Assembly: GCF_000374445.1 (NCBI RefSeq) | Contig: NZ_KB894409.1 | Span: 170,674-234,673 of the forward strand | Length of the DNA stretch: 64,000 nucleotides | Direction of reading: 5' to 3' | Source of the DNA: Actinokineospora enzanensis DSM 44649 | GTDB taxonomy: Bacteria > Actinomycetota > Actinomycetes > Mycobacteriales > Pseudonocardiaceae | Shown: piece after piece, positions 18,010-28,704 of the stretch | Layout of the letters: each line of letters opens with the position of its first letter | Position numbering within the stretch: the stretch's first letter is position 1 | Notes under the pieces: model-generated | The model's input: the letters and a program-made list of their open reading frames with translations, nothing else | What the model was told of the DNA's origin: nothing | Database searches by the model: none | Position numbers and translations under genes: made by a program

Positions 18010-19761
18010 ATGGTCGACCCCACCGCACGCTCCACATCGGACACCCCGGGCGGTGCCCTGGGCCCGACCCAGCGCGCCCGCGCCTGGACCAGACTGACCG
18101 AGGACCAGTTCGACGTCCTGGTCATCGGCGGCGGCGTGGTCGGCGCGGGCACGGCCCTGGACGCGGCTACCCGGGGCCTGCGCGTCGCCCTGGTCGAGGC
18201 CCGCGACCTGGCCTCCGGCACGTCCAGCCGCTCCAGCAAACTGTTCCACGGCGGCCTGCGCTACCTGGAGCAACTGGAGTTCGGCCTGGTCCGTGAGGCC
18301 CTGCGGGAACGCGAGCTGATGCTCACCCGGCTGGCCCCGCACCTGGTGAAGCCGGTCAGCTTCCTCTACCCGCTCACCCACCGCCTGTGGGAGCGCCCGT
18401 ACACGGCGGCGGGCCTGTTCCTGTACGACACCATGGGCGGCGCGAGATCGGTCCCCGGCCAGAAACACCTGACCCGCGCGGGCGCGCTCCGCCTGGTCCC
18501 CGCCCTGCGCCGCAGCGCCCTCATCGGCGGAATCCGCTACTACGACGCACAATCCGACGACGCCCGGCACACCACCACGGTCGCCCGCACGGCGGCCCAC
18601 TACGGCGCGGTGGTCCGCACCTCCACCCAGGTCGTCTCCTTCACCCGCGAGGCCGACCGAGTCTCCGGAGCCCACGTCCGCGACGTGGAAACCGGCGCGG
18701 AGACCCAGGTCCGCGCCAACGTCGTCATCAACTGCACCGGCGTGTGGACGGACGAACTCCAACGAGCCTCCGGCAGCCGGGGCCGTTTCCGTGTCCGCGC
18801 AAGCAAAGGCGTCCACATCGTCGTGCCACGCGACCGGATCGTGGCCGAGTCCGGCCTGATCCTGCGCACCGAGAAGTCGGTCCTGTTCGTCATCCCGTGG
18901 CGCAACCACTGGATCGTCGGCACCACGGACACCGACTGGAACCTCGACCTGGCCCACCCGGCGGCGACCAAGCAGGACATCGACTACATCCTCGGCCACG
19001 TCAACACAGTTCTCGCCACCCCGCTGACCCACGCCGACATCGAAGGCGTCTACGCGGGCCTGCGCCCATTGCTGGCAGGCGAGAGCGAGGAAACCTCGAA
19101 ACTCTCCCGAGAACACGCGGTGGCCCGAGTCGCCCCCGGCCTGGTCGCCATCGCGGGCGGCAAGTACACGACCTACCGCGTGATGGCCGCCGACGCGGTG
19201 AACGCCGCCGCCGTGGACCTACCGGGCCGCCTGCAACCATCCATCACCGACCAGGTCCCGCTCCTGGGCGCGGACGGCTACCACGCGCTGGTCAACCAGG
19301 CAGACCTGCTGGCCACCAGATACGGCCTGCACCCCTACCGAGTCCGCCACCTCCTGGACCGCTACGGCTCCCTCATCCACGAGGTCCTGGACCTGGCCGC
19401 CGACCGCCCCGAACTCCTCAAACCGGTAGCGGGCGCCCCGGACTACCTCCAGGTCGAACTCACCTACGCCGCCGCCTGCGAAGGCGCCCTCCACATCGAG
19501 GACGCCCTCACCCGCCGCACCAGAATCTCCATCGAATACGCCCACCGAGGCACCGAATCAGCCGAGCAAGCCGCCGCTCTTCTCGGCGAGGTACTCGGCT
19601 GGGACGAGGCACAGGCGCAACAGGAGATCACCAACTACCTGGCCCGCGTGGAAGCCGAACACAAATCCCAGGACCTCACCGACGACCCATCGGCAGACGC
19701 CATCCGCGCGGCCGCCCCCGAGGTCAGGCCACACCTTTTGGAACCCATAATCCCAGCCTAG
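18010..19761 (+). CDS. glpD: Glycerol-3-phosphate dehydrogenase (quinone-linked)
   Basis: A 583-residue FAD enzyme of the GlpD family. The FAD-binding motif (FDVLVIGGGVVGAGTALDAA) is followed by the GlpD signature SSRSSKLFHGGLRYLE; later come GTTDTDWN and AGGKYTTYR, and a C-terminal DAO_C domain from about 440. It oxidises glycerol 3-phosphate to dihydroxyacetone phosphate at the membrane and passes electrons to quinone. ATG 18010 has GAGGGAGG upstream and a TAGCGT -10 candidate 43 bases before the start. It is divergent from glpF with a shared regulatory gap; no regulator gene is adjacent. Confidence 0.95.
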   Translation: MVDPTARSTSDTPGGALGPTQRARAWTRLTEDQFDVLVIGGGVVGAGTALDAATRGLRVALVEARDLASGTSSRSSKLFHGGLRYLEQLEFGLVREALRERELMLTRLAPHLVKPVSFLYPLTHRLWERPYTAAGLFLYDTMGGARSVPGQKHLTRAGALRLVPALRRSALIGGIRYYDAQSDDARHTTTVARTAAHYGAVVRTSTQVVSFTREADRVSGAHVRDVETGAETQVRANVVINCTGVWTDELQRASGSRGRFRVRASKGVHIVVPRDRIVAESGLILRTEKSVLFVIPWRNHWIVGTTDTDWNLDLAHPAATKQDIDYILGHVNTVLATPLTHADIEGVYAGLRPLLAGESEETSKLSREHAVARVAPGLVAIAGGKYTTYRVMAADAVNAAAVDLPGRLQPSITDQVPLLGADGYHALVNQADLLATRYGLHPYRVRHLLDRYGSLIHEVLDLAADRPELLKPVAGAPDYLQVELTYAAACEGALHIEDALTRRTRISIEYAHRGTESAEQAAALLGEVLGWDEAQAQQEITNYLARVEAEHKSQDLTDDPSADAIRAAAPEVRPHLLEPIIPA

Positions 19762-19807
19762 AACCGATCCCGAAGCCGCAGGCGAGGCAACCTCAGCACA
19801 GGAAAGC

Positions 19808-19849
19808 GGTCGATCGGGGGAAACACATGGTCGTCTCCCCCGATCGACC
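19808..19849. terminator. Hairpin between converging glpD and amidohydrolase genes
   Basis: A perfect 13-bp stem (19808-19820 with 19837-19849) with a 16-base loop. It can serve both genes; no long T-run is seen. Confidence 0.7.
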
Positions 19850-19887
19850 ACATAAGCACAAACCTCAAGCAAAGCGCGGCAAACAGC

Positions 19888-21192
19888 CTACGCCAGAGCG
19901 GCCAACGCCGTGTGGGCCATTACTCGAATCCCCACCAACAGCGCCCGCTCATCCAACTCGAATGTCGGCTGGTGCAAATCCCGCATCGGCCCCTCCCCAG
20001 GCCATACCCCCAGCCGCATGAACGACCCCGGCACATGCTCCAGATACCACCCAAAATCCTCCCCCCCGGCGGACTGCTTGGTCCCGACCAGCGCCGACTC
20101 CCCCAGCGCCGACTCGATGGCAGTCCGCAGATACTGCGTGCTCTCCCGCTCATTGGTCACCGGCGGCACCCCCCGCCGATGCAGCAGCTCATACCCCACC
20201 CCGGTGGGCGCGAGCAGCGACTGCACCAGCCCGGACACCAACGGCTCCAGGTCCGACCACACATCGTGGTCCCCGGTGCGCAGTGTGCCCCGCAGCAACC
20301 CGTCCTGCGGCACCGCGTTCGGCGCGTCGCCCGCGTGCACCGCCCCCCACACCAGCACCGTGCCCGATCGCGGGTCCACGCGCCGGGACAGCAGCGCGGG
20401 CAGGCCCGTGATCACGGTGCCGAGCGCGTGCACCAGGTCGGCGGTGAGGTGCGGGCGGGACGTGTGGCCCCCCGGCGACGTCAGCCGCACCTCCAGCAGG
20501 TCGGCGGCGGACGTGATCGCCCCGACCCGGGTACCGACCTTGCCCACCTCGGTGCGCGGATCGCAGTGCAGGCCGAAGATGCGTTCCACACCCTCCAGCC
20601 CACCGGCCTCGATCACGTCGAGCGCGCCGCCCGGCATGACCTCCTCGGCGGGCTGGAAGATCAGCCGCACCCGGCCGGGCAGGGGCGGGCCAGAGGCCAG
20701 CGCGATGCCGGTGGCCAGCAGGATGGTGGTGTGCGCGTCGTGCCCGCAGGCGTGCGTGGCCTCCGGGGTGCTCGCCGCGTACGGCAGGCCGGTGGCCTCG
20801 GTCATCGGCAGCGCGTCCAGGTCGGCGCGCAGCGCCACGCAGCGCTCGCCCTCCCCGATGTCGCAGATCAGGCCGGAGCCGCCGGGCAGCAGCTCCGGCT
20901 GTAGACCGAACGACTTGAGCAGCCCGGCCACCAGCTCGGTGGTGGCGAACTCCTGCCGGGACAGCTCGGGGTGCGCGTGGATGTGCCGGAACCAGGCCAG
21001 CACATCCGCCGCGTTGGCGGCCAGCCACTGGTCCAGCCACTCCGGCCCGCGGCCCGCTCCGAGATCCTCCACAGGGGGCATGGTGACGCCACTGGGGGTG
21101 ATCAGCACGGCAGACTCCTGGTCGGTGCCACCCGTTCGGGTGCCCCGACCACCTTCGTACGGCAGGTCAGGCCGCGATTCCAGCACAGTCAC
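19888..21192 (-). CDS. M20-family amidohydrolase (AmiB-like aminoacylase/carboxypeptidase)
   Basis: A 434-residue metallo-hydrolase of the M20D/amidohydrolase type. Metal-binding blocks are seen in order: HAHPELSRQEFAT, ACGHDAHTT, FQPAEEVMPGG and a late SAGGEDFGWY. These enzymes remove acyl groups from N-acyl amino acids or related amides using two metal ions. GTG 21192 is preceded by GGGAGGG, a better site than the ATG at 21081. It matches AmiB1 in the M. tuberculosis lpdA-deoD region, though the exact substrate is unknown. Confidence 0.88.
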   Translation of the reverse strand: MTVLESRPDLPYEGGRGTRTGGTDQESAVLITPSGVTMPPVEDLGAGRGPEWLDQWLAANAADVLAWFRHIHAHPELSRQEFATTELVAGLLKSFGLQPELLPGGSGLICDIGEGERCVALRADLDALPMTEATGLPYAASTPEATHACGHDAHTTILLATGIALASGPPLPGRVRLIFQPAEEVMPGGALDVIEAGGLEGVERIFGLHCDPRTEVGKVGTRVGAITSAADLLEVRLTSPGGHTSRPHLTADLVHALGTVITGLPALLSRRVDPRSGTVLVWGAVHAGDAPNAVPQDGLLRGTLRTGDHDVWSDLEPLVSGLVQSLLAPTGVGYELLHRRGVPPVTNERESTQYLRTAIESALGESALVGTKQSAGGEDFGWYLEHVPGSFMRLGVWPGEGPMRDLHQPTFELDERALLVGIRVMAHTALAALA

Positions 21193-21393
21193 GCGACCCT
21201 CCCGTGATTGGTCTCGATCGTGGTTCCGTTTCCATTTGCCACGATCCTGCCCCAAGTCGAGGGCCGGACCGCCCGGATCACCGGAGTCGTACGGCCCGCG
21301 GTCGCGGGGCTGCGCCGAACGGCTAGGGGGTGTTCGTCCGCACTGGTTGGGTGATCAAGATGATCGGCCGCTGGTCCGGGGTGAGCCGCAGCC

Positions 21394-21666
21394 TCAGCTC
21401 TTCCTCCGCTTGGCGCGCACCCGGTTCCCGTAGATCACGATGGCCAGCAGCACCACCGCGGCGACCCCGATGACCAGCTTGTTCTTCGCCTTGTCCTTGT
21501 CCGCCTCGGTGGGCGCCTGCGGGATGTCCACGCCGGGGGCGGTCGGCGCGGCCTGGGCGAGCGCCACACCCCAGTCCGCGGCGGGCGCGGCCGAGGCGGT
21601 CGGCGCGCCGCCCAACAGGATCGCGCCGAACAGAACGGCGCCCAGCAGCAACCGGGTGAAGCGCAC
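21394..21666 (-). CDS. Small exported membrane protein
   Basis: A 90-residue protein with a signal peptide (MRFTRLLLGAVLFGAILLGGAPTASA), a short polar middle with a charged EADKDKAKNK stretch, one C-terminal membrane helix (LVIGVAAVVLLAIVIYG) and a basic tail (NRVRAKRRKS). The order signal-helix-basic tail resembles a membrane anchor or sortase-like sorting end, but no LPxTG is present. A GGAGGG site and a TAGCCT -10 candidate lie upstream. Family not recognised. Confidence 0.75.
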   Translation of the reverse strand: MRFTRLLLGAVLFGAILLGGAPTASAAPAADWGVALAQAAPTAPGVDIPQAPTEADKDKAKNKLVIGVAAVVLLAIVIYGNRVRAKRRKS

Positions 21667-21705
21667 GTGCCCTCCGCAGGCTCGGGTGCAGGTCCGTGGA
21701 TCAGG

Positions 21706-22719
21706 CTATCCGGTGCCCGCCTCGCCCGCGAAGGCCGAAAGGATCGATTCGGCCGCCAGCGTTGGGGTCAGCTGTCCGGCGCGGACCTGGCGTTCCAGCT
21801 CCGGGGTGAGCGCCCGGACGGCCGGGTGGTCGTGCAGACGGGCCAACAGCGCGTCGCGGACCATGGTCCAGGTCCAGTCGACCTGTTGCTGTCTGCGCTT
21901 TTCGGCCAGCTCGCCGCTGCGGGTGAGCGCGCGGTGGTGCGTCTCCACCTGTTCCCACAACGCGTCCAGGCCGGTGTTCTCCTGTCCGCTGCACGTCAGC
22001 ACGGGTGTATGCCATGTGGCGTCGGGATTGCGCAGCATCCGCAGCGCGCCCGCGAGCTCCCGCGCGGCCTGCTGCGCCTCGCGCGCGTGGTCGCCGTCGG
22101 CCTTGTTGACCGCGATGACGTCCGCGAGCTCCAGCACGCCCTTCTTGATGCCCTGCAACTGGTCACCCGTTCGGGCCAGTGTCAGGAACAGGAAGCAGTC
22201 GACCATGTTCGCCACCGCGGTCTCGGACTGGCCGACGCCGACGGTCTCCACCAGCACCGTGTCGTAGCCCGCCGCCTCCATCAGCACGATCGTCTCGCGG
22301 GTGGCGCGGGCGACGCCGCCGAGCGTGCCGGAGGTGGGCGATGGGCGGATGAACGCGGCGGGGTCGACCGCCAGCCGGGCCATCCTGGTCTTGTCGCCCA
22401 GGATGCTGCCGCCGGAGCGGGTGGACGACGGGTCAACGGCCAGCACCGCGACCCGGTGCCCGTCGGCGGTCAGGTTGGTGCCCAGCGCGTCGATGAACGT
22501 GGACTTGCCCGCCCCGGGCACGCCGGTGATGCCGACCCGGTGCGCGCCGCCCGCGTGCGGCAGCAGCTCGACGAGCAGCCGCTGGGCGAGCGCCCGGTGG
22601 TCGGCGCGCCGGGACTCCACCAGGGTGATGGCCCGGGACAGCACGCCGCGGTCCCCGGCGAGGACCCCCTTGGCGTACTCGGCCACACCCATCGGCGCCT
22701 TCCCGGTCGGCTCAGCCAA
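21706..22719 (-). CDS. meaB: Methylmalonyl-CoA mutase-associated GTPase (MeaB/ArgK family)
   Basis: A 337-residue G3E-family GTPase. The P-loop GVPGAGKST, the [19 protein letters not shown] block, the [10 protein letters not shown] switch region and the NKADGD base-recognition motif are present. MeaB guards the B12-dependent mutase: it gates cofactor loading and removes damaged cobalamin using GTP. Its start overlaps the end of mutB by 8 bases, and mutA-mutB-meaB is clearly one operon. Confidence 0.95.
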   Translation of the reverse strand: MAEPTGKAPMGVAEYAKGVLAGDRGVLSRAITLVESRRADHRALAQRLLVELLPHAGGAHRVGITGVPGAGKSTFIDALGTNLTADGHRVAVLAVDPSSTRSGGSILGDKTRMARLAVDPAAFIRPSPTSGTLGGVARATRETIVLMEAAGYDTVLVETVGVGQSETAVANMVDCFLFLTLARTGDQLQGIKKGVLELADVIAVNKADGDHAREAQQAARELAGALRMLRNPDATWHTPVLTCSGQENTGLDALWEQVETHHRALTRSGELAEKRRQQQVDWTWTMVRDALLARLHDHPAVRALTPELERQVRAGQLTPTLAAESILSAFAGEAGTG

Positions 22720-24892
22720 GTTCGTGCCCGTGCCGGTCGGCCAAGGCGCGCACCAGCTCGGTGGCCGCGTCGGCGATCACCGTGCCGGGCGGGAAGATCG
22801 CGGCGGCGCCCGCGGCGCGCAGCTCGGCGAAGTCCTGCGGCGGGATGACGCCGCCGACCACGATCATGATGTCGGCCCGGCCGAGCGCGGCCAGCTCGGC
22901 GCGCAGCGCGGGCACCAGGGTGAGGTGCCCGGCGGCCAGCGAGTTCACCCCGACCACGTGCACGTCGGCCTCCACGGCCTGGCGGGCGACCTCGTCCGGG
23001 GTGCTGAACAGCGGGCCGACGTCCACGTCGAAGCCGAGGTCGGCGAACGCGGTGGCGATCACCTTCTGGCCGCGGTCGTGCCCGTCCTGGCCCATCTTGG
23101 CGACCAGGATGCGCGGTCGCCGTCCCTCCGCCTCGGCGAACGCGTCCACCACCGCGCGCGTCGTCTGCACATCGGACACCGCACCCACCTCGTCCCGGTA
23201 CACCCCGGAAATGGTCCGGATCTGCGCCGAATGCCTGCCCCAGACCTTGCCGATGGCCTCGGAGATCTCGCCGACGGTGGCCTTGGCGCGGGCCGCGTCG
23301 ATGGCCAGCTCGAACAGGTTGCCGTCGCCGTCGGCGGCCCTGGTGAGCGCGTCGAGCCTGCTGGTGACCGCGTCGTCGTCACGTTCCTCGCGCAGGCGGC
23401 GGAGTTTCTCGATCTGCTGCGCGCGCACACCCGCGTTGTCGACCTTGAGGACCTCGATCTGCTCTTCCGCGTCGACCCGGTACTTGTTGACGCCGATGAC
23501 CGGCTGCCGCCCGGAGTCGATGCGCGCCTGGGTGCGCGCGGCGGCCTCCTCGATGCGCAGCTTGGGGATCCCGGCGTCGATCGCGCGGGCCATCCCGCCC
23601 GCGGCCTCCACCTCGCTGATGTGCCCCCAGGCCTGGCGGGCCAGGTCGTGGGTGAGCCGTTCGACGAACGCGCTGCCGCCCCACGGGTCGATCACCCGGG
23701 TGGTGCCGGATTCCTGTTGCAGCAGCAGTTGCGTGTTGCGGGCGATACGCGCGGAGAAGTCGGTGGGCAGCGCGAGCGCCTCGTCGAGTGCGTTGGTGTG
23801 CAGGGATTGCGTGTGGCCCTGGGTGGCGGCCATCGCCTCGACACAGGTGCGCACCACGTTGTTGTAGACGTCCTGGGCGGTGAGCGACCAGCCGGAGGTC
23901 TGGCTGTGCGTGCGCAGGCTCAACGACTTGTCGTTGCTCGGGCCGAACCCCTTCACCAGTTTGGCCCACAACAACCGCGCGGCGCGGAGTTTGGCCACCT
24001 CCATGAAGAAGTTCATGCCGATGGCCCAGAAGAACGACAGCCGCGGCGCGAACGCGTCCACGTCCAGCCCGACGTCCCGGCCCGCCCGGATGTACTCGAC
24101 GCCGTCGGCCAGCGTGTAGGCCAGCTCCAGGTCGGCGGTCGCCCCGGCCTCCTGCATGTGGTAGCCGGAGATGGAGATGGAGTTGTACTTGGGCATGTGC
24201 CGCGAGGTGTAGCCGAAGATGTCGGAGATGATCCGCATCGACGGCCGCGGCGGGTAGATGTAGGTGTTGCGGACCATGAACTCCTTGAGGATGTCGTTCT
24301 GGATGGTCCCGGCGAGCTGTTCGGGGGCCACGCCCTGTTCCTCGGCGGCCACCACGTACAGCGCCAGGACCGGCAGCACGGCCCCGTTCATGGTCATGGA
24401 CACGCTCATCCGGTCCAGCGGGATGCCGTCGAAGAGCTGTCGCATGTCGTAGATGGAGTCGATGGCCACCCCCGCCATGCCGACGTCACCGGCCACGCGC
24501 GGGTGGTCTGAGTCGTAGCCGCGGTGGGTGGCCAGGTCGAACGCGACCGACAGGCCCTTCTGGCCCGCGGCGAGGTTGCGCCGGTAGAAGGCGTTGGACT
24601 CCTCGGCGGTGGAGAACCCCGCGTACTGGCGGATCGTCCAGGGCTGGTTCACGTACATCGTCGGATACGGTCCGCGCAGATACGGCGGCAGGCCCGGGTA
24701 GGTGTGCAGGAAGTCCAGGCCCGCGAGGTCGTTGTCGCCGTAGACCGGTTTGACGCCGATGCCCTCCGGGGTCTCCCAGGTCAGTGCGTCGGCGTCCTTG
24801 CCGGTCCGCTCGCGCAGCGCGGCGTGCCAGTCGGCGGCGGTGGCGGTGGGGGTGTCGCCGAGCTCGATTCCGGCGAAGTTCGGGATGCTCAT
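22712..24892 (-). CDS. mutB: Methylmalonyl-CoA mutase, large (catalytic) subunit
   Basis: A 726-residue protein: TIM-barrel substrate domain (start region [11 protein letters not shown], then [17 protein letters not shown] and [16 protein letters not shown]) and a C-terminal cobalamin-binding domain with GQDGHDRG, the D-x-H-x-x-G motif whose His ligates cobalt. It interconverts methylmalonyl-CoA and succinyl-CoA with adenosylcobalamin, joining propionyl-CoA breakdown or polyketide extender supply to the TCA cycle. The start at 24892 overlaps mutA by four bases (ATGA). The frame is open far upstream through mutA, which is a shadow. Confidence 0.96.
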   Translation of the reverse strand: MSIPNFAGIELGDTPTATAADWHAALRERTGKDADALTWETPEGIGVKPVYGDNDLAGLDFLHTYPGLPPYLRGPYPTMYVNQPWTIRQYAGFSTAEESNAFYRRNLAAGQKGLSVAFDLATHRGYDSDHPRVAGDVGMAGVAIDSIYDMRQLFDGIPLDRMSVSMTMNGAVLPVLALYVVAAEEQGVAPEQLAGTIQNDILKEFMVRNTYIYPPRPSMRIISDIFGYTSRHMPKYNSISISGYHMQEAGATADLELAYTLADGVEYIRAGRDVGLDVDAFAPRLSFFWAIGMNFFMEVAKLRAARLLWAKLVKGFGPSNDKSLSLRTHSQTSGWSLTAQDVYNNVVRTCVEAMAATQGHTQSLHTNALDEALALPTDFSARIARNTQLLLQQESGTTRVIDPWGGSAFVERLTHDLARQAWGHISEVEAAGGMARAIDAGIPKLRIEEAAARTQARIDSGRQPVIGVNKYRVDAEEQIEVLKVDNAGVRAQQIEKLRRLREERDDDAVTSRLDALTRAADGDGNLFELAIDAARAKATVGEISEAIGKVWGRHSAQIRTISGVYRDEVGAVSDVQTTRAVVDAFAEAEGRRPRILVAKMGQDGHDRGQKVIATAFADLGFDVDVGPLFSTPDEVARQAVEADVHVVGVNSLAAGHLTLVPALRAELAALGRADIMIVVGGVIPPQDFAELRAAGAAAIFPPGTVIADAATELVRALADRHGHELG

Positions 24893-26742
24893 GCCGGGAC
24901 TCCCAGGGTTTCCAGGGTGACGCGCAGGACGTCGAGCGCGTCGCAGCCGGTGAATACGAACCCGTCCACGTCGGCGTGGTCGGCGGACGGCTTGCCCGCC
25001 AGCAGGACCCGGGTCGCGCCCGCCGCCTTGAGCGCGCGGGCGACCGGACCGGCCAGTTCGCCGTAGGAACGCTCCGAGCCGCACAGGCAGGCGATGGTGG
25101 CTCCGCTCTCGGCGAAGCGGGTGACGGCGGTCTCCGGGTCGGTGAGCACGCCGCCGTTCGGGGTCTCGATGCCGCCCGCCTGGAACAGGTTGGCGGCGAA
25201 GGAGGCGCGCGCGGTGTGCGCGGCGACCGGGCCGAGGGTGGCCAGGAAGACCCTGGGGCGCGCGCCGGTGTCCGCGAGTGTCCGATCGGAACGGTCGCGC
25301 AGCCGCTCGTACGCCTCCGCGTAGCGCACCACGGGCAGGCCGCCGGACGGTGCCGGTGGCGCGGGTGCGCGGGTGGGGGCGCGTTCGGCGAGGTTGGGGA
25401 ACTCGCTGACGCCGGTGATCGCGTCGGCACGGGTGGCCAGGCGTTCCGAGCGGGCGGTCCAGGTGGCCGCGAGCCGGTCGGCGATCAGGCCGAGAGCCGC
25501 GGTGAACCCGCCCGCCGCCTCGATCTCGGTGAAGAACGCCCAAGCCGCCTCGGCCAGGTCGGCGGACAGCGTCTCCACGTACCAGGAGCCGCCAGCCGGG
25601 TCGATCACGCCCGCCAGGTGCGACTCCTCCAACAGCACCGACTGGGTGTTGCGGGCGATCCGGCGGGCGAACCCGTCGGGCAGGCCGAGCGCGGTGTCGA
25701 AGGGCAGCACGGTGACCGCGTCCGCGCCGCCGACGCCCGCGCCGAAGCAGGCCAGGGTGGTGCGCAGCATGTTCACCCACGGGTCGCGGGCGGTGAGCAT
25801 GGCAGGCGAGGTGACCGCGTGCTGCCGCTGCCCGACCGGTGTCGCGCCGGACACCTGCAGCACCCGCGACCAGAGACGGCGCGCGGCCCGGAACTTGGCG
25901 ATGGTGAGGAACTGGTCGGCGGTGGCCGCGTAGCGGAACTCCAGCTCGGCGGCGGCCGAGTCGACGTCCAGGCCGGTCTCGGTGAGCGCGCGCAGGTAGG
26001 CGACGCCCGCGGCGAGCGCGGCACCCAGCTCCTCGGCGTCGGACCCGCCCGCCTGGTGGTAGGGCAGGCCGTCGACGACGATCGTGCGCAGGTTCCGGTA
26101 CTGGGCTGTCTCCGCGGCGAGCGCGACGGCACCGCCGAGATCGACGTCCTCGCCGGTGCGGGCGCGGTGGCCGAGCGGGTCGGCGCCCAGGTTGCCCTTG
26201 ACGGCGCTGGCGGGAATGCCCTTGTCGGCGTGCACGCGCAGCAACTCGGCGGCGGCGGCGCGGTAGTCGGCGCCCGCGTCCAGGGTGACCGGGGCGAGAT
26301 CGAGGTAGACGTCGGCGAGCACGTCACCGAGCCGCCCGACCGGGAACCCGGCGGCGCCGACGACCAGCCAGAGCGAGGTGACGCCGTGCTCCAGGTCGGC
26401 GAGCAGGGCCGACCCGCCGGTCGCCGGGTCGGCGTGCCGCTGCCGCACGTCCCAGCCGGTGGACACGTGTCCCTCGGGGTGGGCGCCGCGCAGGAACGGC
26501 GGCAGGCCGGGGAAGCCGGGGCGGGTGTCGGCGGCGGTGTAGAGCGGGTCGACGGTCACGCCGTCGTAGGTGCGGGTGGCCAGCAGGGTCTCGACCGGGT
26601 CGGCGTACCCATCGGGGAGCGCGCCGGTCCTGGTCAGGACCTTCTCGACCTGCGCCTGCCAGTGAGCACGGGTCGCGGCGGGGAACTCGCCCGCGAGCAC
26701 CAACTCGTCCGGCACGGCGTCGGGCGCGGCGGGTGGCGTCAT
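24889..26742 (-). CDS. mutA: Methylmalonyl-CoA mutase, small (structural) subunit
   Basis: A 617-residue paralogue of MutB with the same domain order. In the C-terminal domain the region equivalent to D-x-H-x-x-G reads [15 protein letters not shown], so the cobalt-binding His is lost, as expected for the non-catalytic MutA of the heterodimer. It is first in the mutA-mutB-meaB operon. TAAAGT lies 8 bases before the ATG, so the message may be leaderless. It is divergent from the kinase gene. Confidence 0.95.
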   Translation of the reverse strand: MTPPAAPDAVPDELVLAGEFPAATRAHWQAQVEKVLTRTGALPDGYADPVETLLATRTYDGVTVDPLYTAADTRPGFPGLPPFLRGAHPEGHVSTGWDVRQRHADPATGGSALLADLEHGVTSLWLVVGAAGFPVGRLGDVLADVYLDLAPVTLDAGADYRAAAAELLRVHADKGIPASAVKGNLGADPLGHRARTGEDVDLGGAVALAAETAQYRNLRTIVVDGLPYHQAGGSDAEELGAALAAGVAYLRALTETGLDVDSAAAELEFRYAATADQFLTIAKFRAARRLWSRVLQVSGATPVGQRQHAVTSPAMLTARDPWVNMLRTTLACFGAGVGGADAVTVLPFDTALGLPDGFARRIARNTQSVLLEESHLAGVIDPAGGSWYVETLSADLAEAAWAFFTEIEAAGGFTAALGLIADRLAATWTARSERLATRADAITGVSEFPNLAERAPTRAPAPPAPSGGLPVVRYAEAYERLRDRSDRTLADTGARPRVFLATLGPVAAHTARASFAANLFQAGGIETPNGGVLTDPETAVTRFAESGATIACLCGSERSYGELAGPVARALKAAGATRVLLAGKPSADHADVDGFVFTGCDALDVLRVTLETLGVPA

Positions 26743-26836
26743 GTGCCTGGACTTTACGGACCCCGGCTAAAGCGGGTCATGTGAGACACATCGCGGTTAC
26801 TGATCAGTACAGAGGGGTTGGTTTAGCTTTTCACCT

Positions 26837-28543
26837 GTGGGTGACGCGGTGGTGGGTGAGAATGTCGCCGTGTCGACCCCCGAGACCGAACAACGCCTGG
26901 TAGCGGGCCGCTACCGCCTGCGCAGGCAGCTCGGTCAGGGCTCCATGGGAACCGTGTGGGAGGCGTACGACGAGTTCCTCCGCCGACCGGTCGCGGTCAA
27001 GCAGGTCCGCCTGCTCGCCGACGACGCCCTGGAGGAGATCGAGGAGCTGCGCGAGCGCACCCTGCGCGAGGCCCGCGCCATCGCCGTGGTGTCGCACCCG
27101 AACGTGATCACCCTGCACGACGTGGCCCGCGAGGACGACGAGCCGTTCGTGGTGATGGAGTTCCTGGAGGCCACCAGCCTGGCCGAGCTGATCGGCGGCA
27201 ACGGCCCGCTGTCCACCGAGCAGGCCGCCATCGTCGGGCACGCGGTCGCCGCCGCGCTGCAGGCCGCGCACGCCGCCGGGATCGTGCACCGGGACGTGAA
27301 GCCGGGCAACGTGCTGGTCTGCCCGGACGGCCGGGTCAAGCTGACCGACTTCGGCATCGCCCGCAACGTCTCCGAACGCACCCTGACCCAGCTGGGCGTC
27401 ATGCTCGGCTCCCCGTGCTACATCGCCCCCGAGGTCGCCTCCGGCGGCGCGGTCACCCCGCAGGCCGACCTGTGGGGCCTGGGCGCCGCCCTGTTCGCCG
27501 CGGTCGACGGCCGGGCCCCGTACGACCCGGACGCGCCGGTCATGGAGACGGTCACCAAGGTCGTCAACGGCGAGGTCCCGGTCCCCGACTACGACGGCCC
27601 GCTGCGCCCGGTGATCCTCGGCCTGATGGTCAAGGACCCGGCCACCCGCATGCCCCTGCGCGAGGTGCGCGAGGTGCTGGCCGGGCTGCTGCCGAAACCG
27701 GGCAGCCCGGTGTACGAGAGCTTCCGCCTGGACACCCCGTCCCCGGAGAACGCGCGAACGGTGGTGACCAAACCGGCGTCGGTGTCGGTGGACGCGCCGA
27801 CCGAGGTGGGCATCCCACTGGCCGCCGCCCCGGGACCGCTGCCGTTCACCGTCACCCCGCCCCCGCGCCGTGGCCCGCTCGCCACCGTGGCCCTGTTGGC
27901 TGCCGCCGTGCTCCTGTTCCTGGCCGCCACCGCGGGCGGTTTCATCCTGACCCGCACCATCGGCGGCCAACAGATCCTGCCCCAGGGCGCCGCCCCGGTG
28001 TCACAACAGGCGTCGGCCCCGCTGCGTGAACTGGCTCCCCAGACGGCCGACGCGGCGACGCTAGCCGGGGAACAGGGCGGCGGCTTCACGATCCCGATCC
28101 CGGACAACTGGGTGAAGTTCGTGGAACAGCGCACGGCGAAGACCCTGCCGAACAGCACGCGGGTGCATTGGGTCTCGCCGGACGGGACTTCCGAGGTCGT
28201 GGTCGAGCGCTTCCCGAACTTCTATCCGACACATGGGTTGGAGCAGTACATCCGCGTGCTTTCCACGCGTACGCCGGGGTATCGGGTCGTGAGCAACACG
28301 TCCCTGAACACGGGCAACCCAGAGATGGGCGTCCAACTCACCTACCGCGCGGTCGACGTCGCCGAGACTCCGGCGGATTCGGGCGCGAACAGTGTCAGCC
28401 GGACGTCGATCGCGAACATCCTGCCCACGGGGAAGGATCTCTGGGTGGTCAGCGTGACGGTACCGATCGAACAGGAGGACACCGGCCGCCGCGGCCTCTT
28501 CGCCCGCATAGTCCCGGAATTCCGCGTCCTGGGCCGCAACTGA
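26837..28543 (+). CDS. Transmembrane Ser/Thr protein kinase (PknB type) with extracellular domain
   Basis: A 568-residue receptor-like kinase. Kinase domain about 25-290: glycine loop LGQGSMGTV (32-40), catalytic Lys55, HRDVKPGNV with Asp153, DFG at 171-173 and APE near 197-199. A juxtamembrane linker leads to one membrane helix (about 348-371). The outer domain (about 385-568) has no PASTA repeats and no family I recognise. It has a QGGGFTIPIPDNWVKF segment like a small secreted-lipoprotein fold. TAGCTT lies 7 bases before GTG 26837, suggesting a leaderless start; GTG 26870 is an alternative. The ligand is unknown. Confidence 0.9.
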   Translation: MGDAVVGENVAVSTPETEQRLVAGRYRLRRQLGQGSMGTVWEAYDEFLRRPVAVKQVRLLADDALEEIEELRERTLREARAIAVVSHPNVITLHDVAREDDEPFVVMEFLEATSLAELIGGNGPLSTEQAAIVGHAVAAALQAAHAAGIVHRDVKPGNVLVCPDGRVKLTDFGIARNVSERTLTQLGVMLGSPCYIAPEVASGGAVTPQADLWGLGAALFAAVDGRAPYDPDAPVMETVTKVVNGEVPVPDYDGPLRPVILGLMVKDPATRMPLREVREVLAGLLPKPGSPVYESFRLDTPSPENARTVVTKPASVSVDAPTEVGIPLAAAPGPLPFTVTPPPRRGPLATVALLAAAVLLFLAATAGGFILTRTIGGQQILPQGAAPVSQQASAPLRELAPQTADAATLAGEQGGGFTIPIPDNWVKFVEQRTAKTLPNSTRVHWVSPDGTSEVVVERFPNFYPTHGLEQYIRVLSTRTPGYRVVSNTSLNTGNPEMGVQLTYRAVDVAETPADSGANSVSRTSIANILPTGKDLWVVSVTVPIEQEDTGRRGLFARIVPEFRVLGRN

Positions 28544-28704
28544 TCAGCGGCAGCGGCTCGACCCGGAACGTCGACTGTGTCTCGAACCGCCCACGACGCG
28601 CCTGACGGCGCAGCCGAAAACGACCAAGTACATCCAGGTACGAGGCCATTCCGAAGCCAATGTCAGGCAAAGCGGTACACGGTCAGTGTGTTCTGGGCGA
28701 GCCG

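Noticed and set aside
22301..24511. Long plus-strand open frame over mutB and meaB
   Set aside because: Antisense shadow; no family resemblance, and mutB and meaB are certain.
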